Notes: generated from the letters alone by a model not told the origin. DNA of 64,000 nucleotides from Symbiodinium natans (GCA_905221605.1 CAJNDS010000380.1:912156-976155), one strand, 5' to 3'. Positions 30,141-39,325 are shown, counted from the first letter of the stretch. Translations and numbers: made by a program.

Positions 30141-30271
30141 GGATTGAGAGTTCGGCTTTATGAGCCCCTAAACCGAAAGTCCTAAAACCTTAAGCCCTAA
30201 GTCCTAGTACGCCCCAGAGGCGTGGAGGGCCAACCCCGAAGGATACAATCCTTGTGCACTCTCAACCCCAG

Positions 30272-30361
30272 ATCCATGCAATTCAGTCCTCGCAACTGAT
30301 ACGCGCTTTGTTTCGGAGAGGTGCCCACAAAGCCCAACGAGCCCTGAACTATGGAACATAA
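30272..30361 (+). CDS. putative exon
   Basis: Follows CAACCCCAG. Reads IHAIQSSQLIRALFRRGAHK then AQRALNYGT and TAA at 30359. Could follow the 30068 exon in phase. Confidence 0.5.
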   Translation: MHAIQSSQLIRALFRRGAHKAQRALNYGT

Positions 30362-30369
30362 AATATCAT

Positions 30370-31060
30370 TCCTGATTTAAAGGGTCTTGGGCTCGCGCGT
30401 CCAGAACCTGACGTGACACACTCATCATAAGCCGAAAGTGACTGCTCTGGTTGTAAGCTGACACACTCATATTTTCAATTAAATTTGGACGCCCAGTTGT
30501 GCCCTTACCCCTTTTTGAAGGGGAAGGTTCCCTGTCAGCTTCTTTCAGAACAAATGAGCCCTTGTTCCTGCGAGGTTTCTAGGAAATCTGCCATACCCCG
30601 GCCCTAGAGCCTGAGTTGGCGACTCCCCCTCAACTGCTGTCCACTACGACAACTCTACAACCAATACTGAACCTTAAGCTAGCCTCAACTACCCAACTGC
30701 CTCTCAAGTACACAATGACAAAAACCCTGAAGCCCTGCTCGCAAAGTTCTATCACCAATAAACACTACCAGCCCTACACTCCTAAAACCCTAAAACCCTA
30801 AACTCCTAGAACCCTAAACCCCTAAACCCCTAAACCTCTAAACCTTAAAAGCCCAAAAACCCTAAACCCCTAAATCCCTAAACCCTAAAGCCCTAAACCC
30901 TTAAACCCCTGAAAACCCCGAAAACTCGAAACGCCAACGCAGAAGACCCTAAGCCTTAAACCCCTAAAACCCAAAACACTCAACTCTAAAACCCTAAAAC
31001 CCCTAAAACCCTAAAACCCCTAAAACCCTAAAACCCTAAACGCTGAACCCTGAACCCCCC
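30370..31060. other. unassigned unique DNA then C-strand heptamers
   Basis: 30370-30610 is unique with no convincing frame, and contains ACACACTCAT twice (30416, 30461). 30780-31050 is dense CCCTAAA/CCCCTAAA. A 61-codon frame at 30616-30801 is Thr/Leu-rich and doubtful. Confidence 0.6.
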
Positions 31061-31063
31061 AAG

Positions 31064-31569
31064 GTCAAGCCCGAGGCGCGGAGTCGGGGAATCGGATCTC
31101 GCCTGGTGCGGGCACTGCTCGAACGATCCGCGGAGGCAAGCCCCAGGACTCCCTTCCCCGGTAGGGTTTAGGGTTTAGGGTTTACGGTTTAGGGTTTAGG
31201 GTTTAGGGTTTCGGGTTTCGGGTTCAGGGTTCAGGGTTTGGGCTTAGGGCATGGCCCCAAATCCACCCCAGCTGGGCTGGCAGGACTGTTTACGCCCTGA
31301 CTCTCAAGAACAAGCTTGGCTTCTTCGAGCGTCTTCGGTTCAAGGAGCTTCCAGGCTGGATGGGTTTCGGGGGGTTCGGGGCTTGGGGTTTCGGGTTTCG
31401 GGGTTTAGGGTTTGGGCGGGTCCATCTTTTCTAAGGCGGAGCGCTGAGATCTTATAGGCCTTAGTGGAATTCCTCATTCTTATCCCCTTACAATGCCCGC
31501 ATCATTGCAGTGCCAGCTCCCCCACTTGATCAAAGTCTCTCGCAAAGACTTCGGTCCGCCTTACTGAAA
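31064..31569 (+). CDS. GNAT-like N-acetyltransferase, three-exon fragment
   Basis: Exons 31064-31146, 31284-31363 and 31511-31569 join in one frame. Exon 1 gives KPEARSRGIGSRLVRALLER, which carries the acetyl-CoA-binding motif A of GNAT enzymes (R-x-x-G-I-G) and the following helix. Exon 2 gives TVYALTLKNKLGFFERLRFK, matching the beta-strand plus FFERLGFxEL end typical of the fold. Exon 3 starts MVPAPPLDQSLSQRLRSALL. Intron 1 (137 bp, GA...AG) is TTTAGGG-type and flanked by CAGGACT repeats. Intron 2 is GT...AG. The N-terminal exons are not identified. Substrate unknown. Confidence 0.65.
31147..31283 (+). other. GA-AG intron flanked by CAGGACT direct repeats
   Basis: CAGGACT occurs at 31144-31150 and 31281-31287. 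Removing one copy with the DNA between restores the GNAT frame (SPR|TVYALTL). The intron body is TTTAGGG/TTTCGGG repeat. Confidence 0.65.
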
Positions 31570-31984
31570 GTACCCATTGTAGTGACACAAACCCCAATGC
31601 CTAAGACCAGAAGCCTCGAGCCCTGGGTTCCCCCACATCCCCTTCGATTGCCTTTGGAAATGCGTAACGTTTCGACGCCCTGAACCCTGAAGCCCTATAT
31701 TGACCTCAGAGAAGGAGATCCCTGCCTAGGGCCTTAAGGGTTTAAAGTTTGAGCCCCTTTCGTTCATGGGATCCCCTGCTAACCCAAAACAAGGTCACGC
31801 AACCCCGTAACTCAGCCCGAAACCCTACTTGCAGTGTTACGGGTAGTTGGAAGCAGGTTTATAAGTATGGCAACTCTACTTAGAACCCTGCATAAGGTAT
31901 GTATAACTTATAACTTATAACCCTACTTATAGCGACCAATATACTGTATATACCCTAAATCCTAAACCTTAAGCCTTATCACAG

Positions 31985-32088
31985 GCAAGGACCTCTCGCA
32001 GCTTCCTACGGAATTAGCCCTCGAGGCCCAGCTGGGGAGGTGCGCGCTCCGCCTTGATTCAGGAAGCCGGAGGGCCCCAAAAGAGTCC
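31985..32088 (+). CDS. putative internal exon
   Basis: Follows TTATCACAG. Reads KDLSQLPTELALEAQLGRCA then LRLDSGSRRAPKES, followed by GTAATC. A family E foldback begins 13 bp downstream. Confidence 0.55.
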
Positions 32089-32101
32089 GTAATCCCTGAA
32101 A

Positions 32102-32213
32102 GCCATATGGGGATGGTTTCCGAAAATCGGGGTCCCCTTATAAGCACAAAATGCTAAAATCCTTCCGAAAGGAGCCCCCAGAAGGGTACAGCTGTTTTCG
32201 GAAACCCATATTT
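32102..32213. repeat. foldback element, family E (divergent)
   Basis: CCATATGGGGATGGTTTCCGAAAAT at the left (in part) pairs with TTTTCGGAAACCCATATTTGG at the right. Confidence 0.6.
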
Positions 32214-32274
32214 GGGGGGTTTACGGTGATTTTTTGGGGTTCCTAAAAATAAAAATTATGCTAGGGCTGCTAGG

Positions 32275-32463
32275 GACAAACTATTCTTGGGAAGATTCCC
32301 ATTTTATGGTTTTGATGATTTGAGCTATTTTCCTTACCTGGTGGTCTTGGCTCTTTGTGGGAATTGTCCTTCCATCCTCTCTCATGATGCAAGGAGTGTG
32401 CGGTCTGGGGATTGTAGCATACCATTCCAGATGTACTGTTATCACCTCCACCCTGAAAAGTAA
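32275..32463 (+). CDS. hypothetical protein or exon
   Basis: A 62-codon frame without ATG start: DKLFLGRFPFYGFDDLSYFP followed by a hydrophobic stretch YLVVLALCGNCPSIL and a Cys/His-containing tail to TAA at 32461. The minus frame 32270-32569 is also open (Gly/Phe then His/Asn-rich), so strand is not settled. Confidence 0.35.
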   Translation, partial: DKLFLGRFPFYGFDDLSYFPYLVVLALCGNCPSILSHDARSVRSGDCSIPFQMYCYHLHPEK

Positions 32464-32807
32464 ACCCCAAAAAGCTGCCAAAAGCCCAAAAGCCCTCAAA
32501 CCCCGAAAGCCTCGAAAATCCTGAAACTGGGGAGCCCTTGTCCTTATCTCGTAGAACCGAAAACTTCAACCTAAACCCCGAACTCAGATCTCTGGAGCTC
32601 TAGATAGCTAGTTGAAGAGCAATCCTTAAATCACATGGGCATGCTTCCTATGCTTTCAAGGCACAGTCCTTGTCAAAGCAATAGGTCTCCAACACCTTTC
32701 AACCAAAACTCTTCAACACCCATTCCTGAAAGCCCTACAACAACTCATGAACATCTCAACTCGCCTTCTCTTGCTCCCTTCCCCCCAACCCTTAAAACCT
32801 TTTTCCC

Positions 32808-32810
<3 letters not shown>

Positions 32811-32866
<56 letters not shown>

Positions 32867-32996
32867 ACCCCCCCACCCCCCCCCCCCCCCCCCCCCCCCC
32901 CCACCACCCACCCCCCCCCCCCCCCCTTACACCCCCCCCCCCCCCCTCCCCCCCCCCCCCCCCCACGCCCTTACCCTTTCTCCCCCCCGCCGTCCC
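32811..32996. repeat. long poly-C tract
   Basis: About 180 bp almost entirely C with scattered A and T. The poly-Pro and poly-Gly frames are artefacts. A possible assembly or slippage hotspot. Confidence 0.95.
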
Positions 32997-33055
32997 GAAA
33001 CCTTAAACCCTAAACCCTGAACCCTGAACCCTAAACCCGAACAGCCCGGACACAG

Positions 33056-33116
33056 GGTCATCGCTCCGGCGGTGGCGGGTGAGCCTCTCGTCGTCCTTCG
33101 CTACGAAGGGCCGTAG
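33056..33116 (+). CDS. putative exon
   Basis: Follows GGACACAG. Reads VIAPAVAGEPLVVLRYEGP and then TAG at 33114. Beta-strand-like composition. Confidence 0.45.
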
Positions 33117-33375
33117 CGGGCGTCAAAAAGCAGCCCGCGCACACGGCTCAAGGGTTTTCAGTGTTTAGGGTTTAGGGTTTAGTGGTTTTTTGGGGCTCGC
33201 GTGTTTAATAACCCTAAGAGTCCCGTCCCTTAGAGCTTACGTAGGGCTTGAAGGGTTTGGTTTCACCCTGGACAACCCAGTTTAAACCCCCCAAGACCAG
33301 CCCTAGAAGAACGTAGCCTTGGAAAACAGGAGGGGTTCGGGGGCGGAAGTTCCGAGCTATACCCCACACCCGAAG

Positions 33376-33476
33376 CCCCAAACCCTAAACCCCAAACCCC
33401 AAACCCTAAACCCTAAACCCTAAACCCTAAACCCTAAACCCTAAACCCTAAACCCTAAACCCCAAGCCCGAAAAAC
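33376..33476. repeat. CCCTAAA array
   Basis: At least ten consecutive CCCTAAA units flanked by CCCCAAA. Left of an exon-like island. Confidence 0.95.
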
Positions 33477-33515
33477 CCGAAACCCGAAACCCCCCCAAAC
33501 CGTTTCGGGCCCAAG

Positions 33516-33585
33516 GCTTCGGCATCTGGAGAACTTGGACGCAGCGGCCCAGGAGCTGCGAGCCCACCATCCGTGCGCCCGCCCT
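33516..33585 (+). CDS. putative internal exon
   Basis: Reads RLRHLENLDAAAQELRAHHP, coiled-coil-like, between C-strand repeat (left) and G-strand repeat (right, TTAGGGTTTAGGG). Confidence 0.5.
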
Positions 33586-33983
33586 TAGGGTTTAGGGTTT
33601 AGAGTTTAGGGTTTAGGGTTTCCGGGTTTCCGGGTTTAGGGTTTAGGGTCAGGGTTTGGGGTTTAGGGTTTTAGGGCTCTTGTTTTGGGCGGAGGGCCTT
33701 TCGGCCTTTCGGTCTTTTCTGTAGATGTTTGCTTTGCAAGCATTCATAGGGTTGGGGCTTTCGGATTTTCGAATTTCGGGGGTGTAGGATTTGAGGGAAT
33801 TTAGGGTTTTTAGGCTTGCTAGAAGGTTTGGGCTTTCAAGCAAAGGGGTTTGAGGGCATTGTTCGGGCTTCAGGGTTTTAAGCAAGCGTTTCGCACCCTT
33901 ATGCCTGACACTCTACGGAATGGTTTAGGCCCTCAGGTGATCAGCGGTTAGGGCTGTAGCACCTTAAGCTGCAGACACTTCCG

Positions 33984-34066
33984 GGTTTACGAAAGTAAGG
34001 GGCCCCTAATGTAGACTTCCCTTATCGTAAGAGCCCCAATAAGGTACCCCCTAATTTCGGACCCCC
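33984..34066. repeat. foldback element, family E
   Basis: Starts GGGTTTACGAAAGTAAGGGG. The right arm is partly overwritten by a C-run at 34063-34072. Confidence 0.5.
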
Positions 34067-34143
34067 CCCCCCACATAAGTCCACACTGCCCCTTATCAAC
34101 CTCCAGCCCCACTTCCACCGAGAATTAGGGTCAACAGCTTTCC

Positions 34144-34176
34144 ACCCCCCCCCCCCCCCAAAAAAAAAAAAAAAAA
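34144..34176. repeat. poly-C/poly-A junction
   Basis: About 16 C then about 17 A, followed by AAACAAAACAAA. Confidence 0.9.
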
Positions 34177-34407
34177 CAAAACAAAACAAATGGATAACAA
34201 TGATAAATAAAACGAAAGCCCTAAAACCGTACACCCTGAGGCCTCGGTTCCCACGCTTGCCTCCGAAAGCACCTAAGGCTCAAATCTAGCGCCGCGAGAT
34301 GTGCCCCTCAGCTCTTGCGACCTCACCCCAGGCATTTTGGTGGGCTTGGGAATTAGGCGTTTAGGGTTCAGGGTTTAACTATGGTCCCTAAAATTGCTTT
34401 GTTTCCT

Positions 34408-34537
34408 GCTCCACGCGCTCTTATGCCGGACGATGCCGAAAAGAGCAGCGCCCTCAGGAGGTCCCTTCAACCCCAAACTCTACATGATTAAAAAGCAAGA
34501 GCAGCAGACACGGAGTGCTGAGCTCAGCGGGGGCCGA
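34408..34537 (+). CDS. putative exon
   Basis: A continuous frame reading MPKRAAPSGGPFNPKLYMIK (ATG 34433) then KQEQQTRSAELSGGR before heptamer repeat. An upstream LLHALLC could be part of the exon or intron. Confidence 0.45.
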
Positions 34538-34663
34538 AACCCTCAAACCCTAAAGCCCTAAACCCTGTGCCTTCCCTGCCTGTGAAGTGCCTGCGCTGAA
34601 GTGTCCAAGGTCAGCAGGGACCAGCCAACGAGTCCGCATCGCATGCCTTGTCCAGACCTCACC

Positions 34664-34783
34664 ATTTGGGGGTTTACGATGTTAGGGGTACCTTGGGGCA
34701 TTGGGGGTCCTTATTCTAAGGGGATCCTACTATTTGGCGGGGTCTATATTAAGGCTCCCTTATTTTCGTAAACACCTATTTGG
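34664..34783. repeat. foldback element, family E
   Basis: TTTGGGGGTTTACGATGTTA at the left and CTTATTTTCGTAAACACC at the right. The centre carries GGGGATCCTACTATTTGG, shared with 56430 and 54184. Confidence 0.75.
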
Positions 34784-34788
34784 TGCAC

Positions 34789-34950
34789 TGCTTGTTCAGT
34801 CCTGCGTTCCTGAAATGGACCAGTTGCGTTGCCGGGCTAGGCGGCAGGTCGCTGAGTAGCCAGCAGTCCTGCTGTTTCTTTGCCATACCGGAGAATGATG
34901 ATGCGCGGGGAAAACATGAATATTACTTTAACGGGCGAGCTAGCGAGTGA
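34789..34950 (+). CDS. hypothetical protein or exon
   Basis: A 53-codon frame without ATG: CLFSPAFLKWTSCVAGLGGR then a Ser/Cys stretch and NDDARGKHEYYFNGRASE, ending TGA at 34948. It begins within 6 bp of a family E foldback. The minus frame 34837-35019 overlaps and is weaker. Confidence 0.4.
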   Translation, partial: CLFSPAFLKWTSCVAGLGGRSLSSQQSCCFFAIPENDDARGKHEYYFNGRASE

Positions 34951-35032
34951 CATAAAATAACATGCTCGCGAACTAGCCCATCCTAAAGGCAACAAGGAAT
35001 CCTGATAATCGAGGGCCATGTCGTAAGTTGTC

Positions 35033-35325
35033 GTGAAAAGTTCTATAAAGAGTCAAAGGACGCATGAAAAACAAGCGAAGAAAAGAAAAGTGGCCCTTGA
35101 CAAGACTGTTTACGCCCAAAAGGGCTCTTGTTTAGAAAACCTCCCCCCTCCATGTCTTGTTCTGAGCTTGCAGCCCTTCTGGTATGGGCACCATCTCACC
35201 GCGTGGACTCGGTTTTCGACGACGTCGAAGATTTGTCACCTCAGAGGGTTTGCGCAGATATCTTTGACGACCCGACAGCCTCAACCCTTTGCATGGCGAC
35301 GTCGGGTCAGATCCTGAAATCCTAA
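35033..35325 (+). pseudogene. hypothetical gene fragment with frame change
   Basis: The first part (35033 to about 35150) reads KSSIKSQRTHEKQAKKRKVA then LDKTVYAQKGSCLENLPPP. The second part, shifted one frame, reads SCSELAALLVWAPSHRVDSV and then an acidic stretch to TAA at 35323. Each half looks coding only in its own frame. A single indel near 35,145-35,155 or a small intron would explain it. Confidence 0.4.
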
Positions 35326-35332
35326 AGCCCCA

Positions 35333-35431
35333 AATAGGGGTCGGAATTCGTACTAATAGTATTCCCTTATGGTCCCTTTATCAGTCTACTACAATACCCC
35401 CCAAAACCCTCTTCTAATTATGAAGATCCCC
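35333..35431. repeat. foldback element, family F
   Basis: AAATAGGGGTCGGAATTCGT at the left and TCTTCTAATTATGAAGATCCC at the right. Core TATTCCCTTATGGTCCCTTT is shared with 47232 and 53121. Confidence 0.7.
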
Positions 35432-35448
35432 ATAGTCTTGCCAGTCTT

Positions 35449-35540
35449 ACTTGGAGGTTCATGGTACTTATTAACCAATGATAACTGTACTTATAACCAT
35501 GTTAAGGGGCTCATAAGTGGGTTATAAGTACAGTTATAAG
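35449..35540. repeat. foldback element, family A (one end missing)
   Basis: ACTTGGAGGTTCATGGTACT and the inner palindrome AACTGTACTTATAACC / GGGTTATAAGTACAGTTATA are present. The right terminus is lost where the next exon-like island begins. Confidence 0.75.
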
Positions 35541-35640
35541 ACGAGGCAAAGACCAGAGGACGTGTCCGAAGATCTCGTGGAAGTCTTGCGCGGGGGCCCT
35601 CGGCCCTCATGCGGAGCATTGCGGAGCGTAGTTGCAAGAC
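35541..35640 (+). CDS. putative exon
   Basis: Begins right at the truncated end of the foldback (TTATAAG|ACG). Reads TRQRPEDVSEDLVEVLRGGP and on. Frame open to TAG at 35652. The alternative frame is Arg/Ser-rich. Confidence 0.4.
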
Positions 35641-35680
35641 CGCAGTTTCTGTAGCCGGTTTACCACATCTTGGGGATGTA

Positions 35681-35798
35681 CCCTAAACCCTAAACCCTAA
35701 ACCCTAAACCCTAAACCCTAAACCCTAAACCCTAAACCCTAAACCCTAAACCCTAAACCCTAAACCCTAAACCCTAAACCCTAACCCTAAACCCTAGC
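35681..35798. repeat. perfect CCCTAAA array
   Basis: About 15 uninterrupted CCCTAAA units, then one CCCTAA. An interstitial telomeric array in C-strand orientation. Confidence 0.97.
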
Positions 35799-35945
35799 TT
35801 CTTTTTGTAGCATCCACTATGAACCATACAAGAAGTTTTCCCACATAAACGACTGCGGCCTCCTAATTTTGCGTAGGTCTCTGCAGATAACGCCGTCTTG
35901 CTTGGAGCAGGGCTTTGGAATTGATAGGGCTTGGTGGTTTAGGGT

Positions 35946-36034
35946 TAGGATTCCCTCCTTATAGTAACAGTCCGATTATCGTACCCCCTAGTATAATCCC
36001 TATTAAGGACTGTTAGTATAAGGGGAACATCCCA
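35946..36034. repeat. foldback element, family B
   Basis: TAGTAACAGTCC at the left, TAAGGACTGTTAGTATAAGG and AACATCCCAA at the right. Confidence 0.75.
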
Positions 36035-36075
36035 ATTTTGGGTTTCGGAGCCTTTGAAACCTTTTCCCACTGCAG

Positions 36076-36130
36076 GTGAGATCAGCACGTTTGCAGATGC
36101 CGCCGATGTGGACACCAGGACGCCCATCGT
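36076..36130 (+). CDS. putative exon
   Basis: Follows CCCACTGCAG. Reads EISTFADAADVDTRTPIVAH. Probably belongs with the island at 36200. Confidence 0.45.
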
Positions 36131-36199
36131 GGCCCATCCCTTAACCCCAAACCCTAAGAGTTTAGGGTGTCGGGTTGAGGGTAAACCCCAAACTCGACC

Positions 36200-36433
36200 T
36201 TCTTCCGTCGGCTAACCATCTGGGCAAGAGCTTCTGGCTCTGAAGTCCTGGACCTTAAGCGCGAACCTCGATTGCAGTTGATCAAAACACTCTCTGTCCG
36301 TGTATGCAAGTCGTTCATTGCAAGTAGGGCTCCCATCTTGCTTGTCTCCAGAGAGGACCCCGATTTGGAACAACCCCCATACATCCTGCAACAAGAGAGG
36401 GCCACACCATATACAGTAGTAGAGGCCCCATAA
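36200..36433 (+). CDS. hypothetical protein or exon, long clean frame
   Basis: 74 codons without ATG from about 36,209: RLTIWARASGSEVLDLKREP, then RLQLIKTLSVRVCKSFIASR and a Pro/Gln tail to TAA at 36431. The beginning resembles the first strands of a ubiquitin-like fold, but this is only an impression. The opposite strand (36154-36405) is open too. Confidence 0.45.
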   Translation, partial: FFRRLTIWARASGSEVLDLKREPRLQLIKTLSVRVCKSFIASRAPILLVSREDPDLEQPPYILQQERATPYTVVEAP

Positions 36434-36528
36434 ATCCGAAAAGCCTTGTGCGCCCCATAGGGCCCTAAAAAGGCACTCTAGCCCCCTCAACCCCCCCCCC
36501 CCCCGTCAGGATGCTTCAAGGTCTGCAG

Positions 36529-36564
36529 GTTGCCGCGGCCATAGCTGGCAGCGTGGGCGCCTAG
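36529..36564 (+). CDS. putative short last exon
   Basis: Follows GTCTGCAG. Reads VAAAIAGSVGA then TAG. Confidence 0.3.
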   Translation, partial: VAAAIAGSVGA

Positions 36565-36770
36565 GTCCCTAAATCCTAAAACCTGGTCTAACAGTCCTTA
36601 GTCGGGACTATAGTACCCCGTATTGTACTCCCTAACATCCCAATTGAAAGGGTTCTTTAAGGTTACCCCAAAGCCCTATGCTTCACCTGTAGTCCCCAAC
36701 CCTGGAAGCTTGCAGGTTGCGACTCTCCAGTTGCAGGCTCCAAAGCCCCCCCAATGATAGTAGGTAACCT

Positions 36771-36883
36771 ACCCAGGGACTCCAATACCCCGTTAATTAA
36801 GGAATATTCCTGAAAAAATAAGAGGGTTCCTTACATGGTTTTCGGGGATATTCCTTAATCAAGGGGTATTGGAGTCTCTGGGT
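36771..36883. repeat. foldback element, family C
   Basis: ACCCAGGGACTCCAATACCCC-type left end and GGGGTATTGGAGTCTCTGGG right end. Inner arms AAGGAATATTCCTGA / GGATATTCCTTAATCA. Confidence 0.85.
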
Positions 36884-37162
36884 AGTCAAAGTACGTGGCC
36901 TAAATGCATAGATCCCTCGTATCTAAAACAAAAATGCCTTAAAACCCAAAACCTGGCTTATCGGATCTGGAGTTCACAGGGCTCCTGGGCTTAAGACTCT
37001 ACCAGGGCCATCATGGAAAGCCAAGCGTTGGTTCCTCCCTAAATGCTAAACCCTAAACCCTTAATGGGGATGCGACGGTCCCTGGGCAGGGCTTCGCGTG
37101 TGTAGTGTTCCGAAGGCTTTGGGGGTTTGCCACTTGAGCCAAATACGACCAATCCCCGCTAT

Positions 37163-37270
37163 TCCCAGAGACTCCAATACCCCTGAGGTAAGGAATATTC
37201 AACCATATAAGGAACCCTCTTACTTGCTCAGGAGTACGTATTCCTTATAAGGTGATTGGAGTCTCTGGGA
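37163..37270. repeat. foldback element, family C
   Basis: CCCAGAGACTCCAATACCCC at the left and GATTGGAGTCTCTGGGA at the right. AAGGAATATTC pairs with GTATTCCTT. Confidence 0.85.
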
Positions 37271-37386
37271 GCTCCCTAAGCAAAAGGGTTTAGGGTTTTA
37301 GGGTTTAGGGTTTAGGGTTCAAAGCGTTTTAGGGTTGTAGCCCTAAACCCTAATCCCTAAAACCCTAACCCCTAAACCCGGTCTAG

Positions 37387-37473
37387 GTGTTGCACGGCTC
37401 GTGCAATGACCAGTGGGGCCAGGTTCCGTGGCATCGGCAGATGCGAAGATATTCATCAAGAAGGCTCAGCAAG
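37387..37473 (+). CDS. putative internal exon
   Basis: AG|GTGTTG...AGCAAG|GTTTAG. 29 codons, phase 0 on both sides: VLHGSCNDQWGQVPWHRQMR followed by RYSSRRLSK. Confidence 0.5.
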
Positions 37474-37614
37474 GTTTAGGGCCTAGGGTTTAGGGATTAG
37501 AGTGTGTAGGGTTTAGGGTTTAGCGTGTAGGGTTTAGGGGTTAGGGTTTAGGGTGTAGGGTGTAGGGTTTAGGGTTTAGGGATAGCCCGAACCACCGTGA
37601 AATCTGAGTGCCAG

Positions 37615-37686
37615 GTGCACACAAGATTGGTGCGGAAGCTTCGATCGAGTGGCCGCGGCGCCAACAGAGATTTGCAAGAGGCCGAT
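37615..37686 (+). CDS. putative internal exon
   Basis: Follows TGCCAG. Reads VHTRLVRKLRSSGRGANRDL then QEAD, with a textbook GTAAGC donor. 24 codons, phase 0. Confidence 0.5.
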
Positions 37687-38100
37687 GTAAGCGGTGCGAT
37701 CTTCCGAATTCCAAATCCGAACATGCCCTCAACCAGAACGCTAAGGCCCTAAAAACCTGTAAACCCCAAAAGCCCTAAACCCCTTAAACCTTCGTAGGGT
37801 GGACTGTCTGGCAATAGAACCAATATCCAATGATTCTGTACATACAGTGAGTGACATCGTTGACCCTAAGGTTTGTAAAATTGGAGATTCCCGGGGTTCC
37901 ACACGCAAGCATGAGCAGTCTTTTTAGGCTTTAGGGTTTCGGGTTGGGACATGAGAATTTGTGTCTGATCTCAGCCCCCTAGAGATCGCAACAAGTTTCC
38001 AACCCGAACCAAGGCTTAAGAACCCGTCTAAAGCCGAAGACCTAAACCCCAAACCTGTAGCCCTCAACCCCAAACCCTGCCTGGGAGTTTTGCACGGCTT

Positions 38101-38248
38101 GCTTGACGGTTCATGGTACTCATCAACCAAGTCTAGCTGTACTTATGACCCAAGTCATGACTATATTAGGGCACTTAAGGGGCTTAACTTATAAGTGGGT
38201 TATAAGTACAGTTATAATTGGTTAGTAAGTACCATGAACCTCCAAGTG
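38101..38248. repeat. foldback element, family A
   Basis: CTTGACGGTTCATGGTACTC at the left and AAGTACCATGAACCTCCAAG at the right. Internal AGGGCACTTAAGGGGCTT is shared with 48849 and 50619. Confidence 0.85.
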
Positions 38249-38352
38249 GTGCTTGGTGCAACCTGGTGCCTGGGAATGTCCGGTGAGGGACATGCATGGT
38301 GCAGCTCTCCGGGTTGGTTGAAAGGCAAACCTGATAAACCCTCTGAACCTAT

Positions 38353-38441
38353 ACTTGGACCCGGAGTAGGCTTAGGGTCCGTTAGAATCCCTTTTAAAAA
38401 GGGCACCCGATGTTTATACCTAGGTTACTCTTGGGTTTAGT
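38353..38441. repeat. foldback element, family G
   Basis: ACTTGGACCCGGAGTAGG at the left, CCTAGGTTACTCTTGGGTTT at the right. A second copy lies at 40161. Confidence 0.65.
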
Positions 38442-38477
38442 AATCAGCCCTAGCACTATATCCTACGTCGGGTGCAG

Positions 38478-38543
38478 GGCTCTCGCTGGGAGGTGTGCGA
38501 TGCTATTCTGCGAGAAGTGGATCCCGCAACAGAGGCTGGATGA
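38478..38543 (+). CDS. putative exon
   Basis: Follows GGGTGCAG. Reads GSRWEVCDAILREVDPATEA then G and TGA. Resembles the island at 59618 over the block reading AL/ILREV. Confidence 0.45.
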   Translation, partial: GSRWEVCDAILREVDPATEAG

Positions 38544-38862
38544 AGAAGCGTTCGATCCTTAAACCCTTGAACCCTAAACCCTAAACGCCGAAACCCTAAC
38601 TAAACCCCGAAACCCCTAAAACCTTAACCCTATAGAAGCCCCAAACCAACCCCCATGCTTTCAGCCCTAAAACTCCAACGATGAATTGTATGAGCGACCC
38701 TATGCGGGCGGAGGGGGGGATTCTCCAAGTTCTGTTCCCTTCTGGGATTTCGGAGCCTTATGGTTTAGGATTTAGGGTTTAGGGTAATTTGGGTACTGTG
38801 TACTCTGCGCCTAAACGGACCATACTTTTTCTTCAGAGAATCCCCCATAGACTATCTTGAGA

Positions 38863-38938
38863 GAGGGTTCGTACCGATCGCTTCCACACCCCCCTGGAAG
38901 TGGCCATGTCCAGACCAGTTTGGGTTTGCTTGGCTGCT
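38863..38938 (+). CDS. putative internal exon
   Basis: Reads RTDRFHTPLEVAMSRPVWVC then LAA, ending at a GTAAGA donor. Confidence 0.45.
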
Positions 38939-39325
38939 GTAAGAAACCCAAACTCCCAAACCCCAAATCCTAGGTCGCTCCAGAGCCCAGATGGTTTAGG
39001 CGCAACACCCCCAAGCCTTTGTCACAGAGGCCGCTTCGTTTTCAGCCTTGCTGCACGCCGAGCCGGTGCCGGGGGGGAGGGGGGAAGGGGGAGTGGGGTT
39101 GAGGCTCAGGCTCCAAAGGGTTTAGGGTTTTAGGGTTAAGGGTTGAGGGCAGGGCTGTAGCTAGTATAAAAACATAAAACGCCCCAGCCATTGAGACCAA
39201 CTAGGCGAGTCACTGTATTGGGGCTTTTGGGTTTAGGGTTTAGGGTTTAAGGTTTAGGGTTAGGGTGTTGGATTAGGGTTCAGGGTTTAGGGTTCAGGGC
39301 TTAGGGCTTAGGATTTTTGCAGCAG

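Noticed and set aside
32713-33013. Pro-rich 88-residue and Gly-rich 64-residue proteins
   Set aside because: Products of the long C tract.
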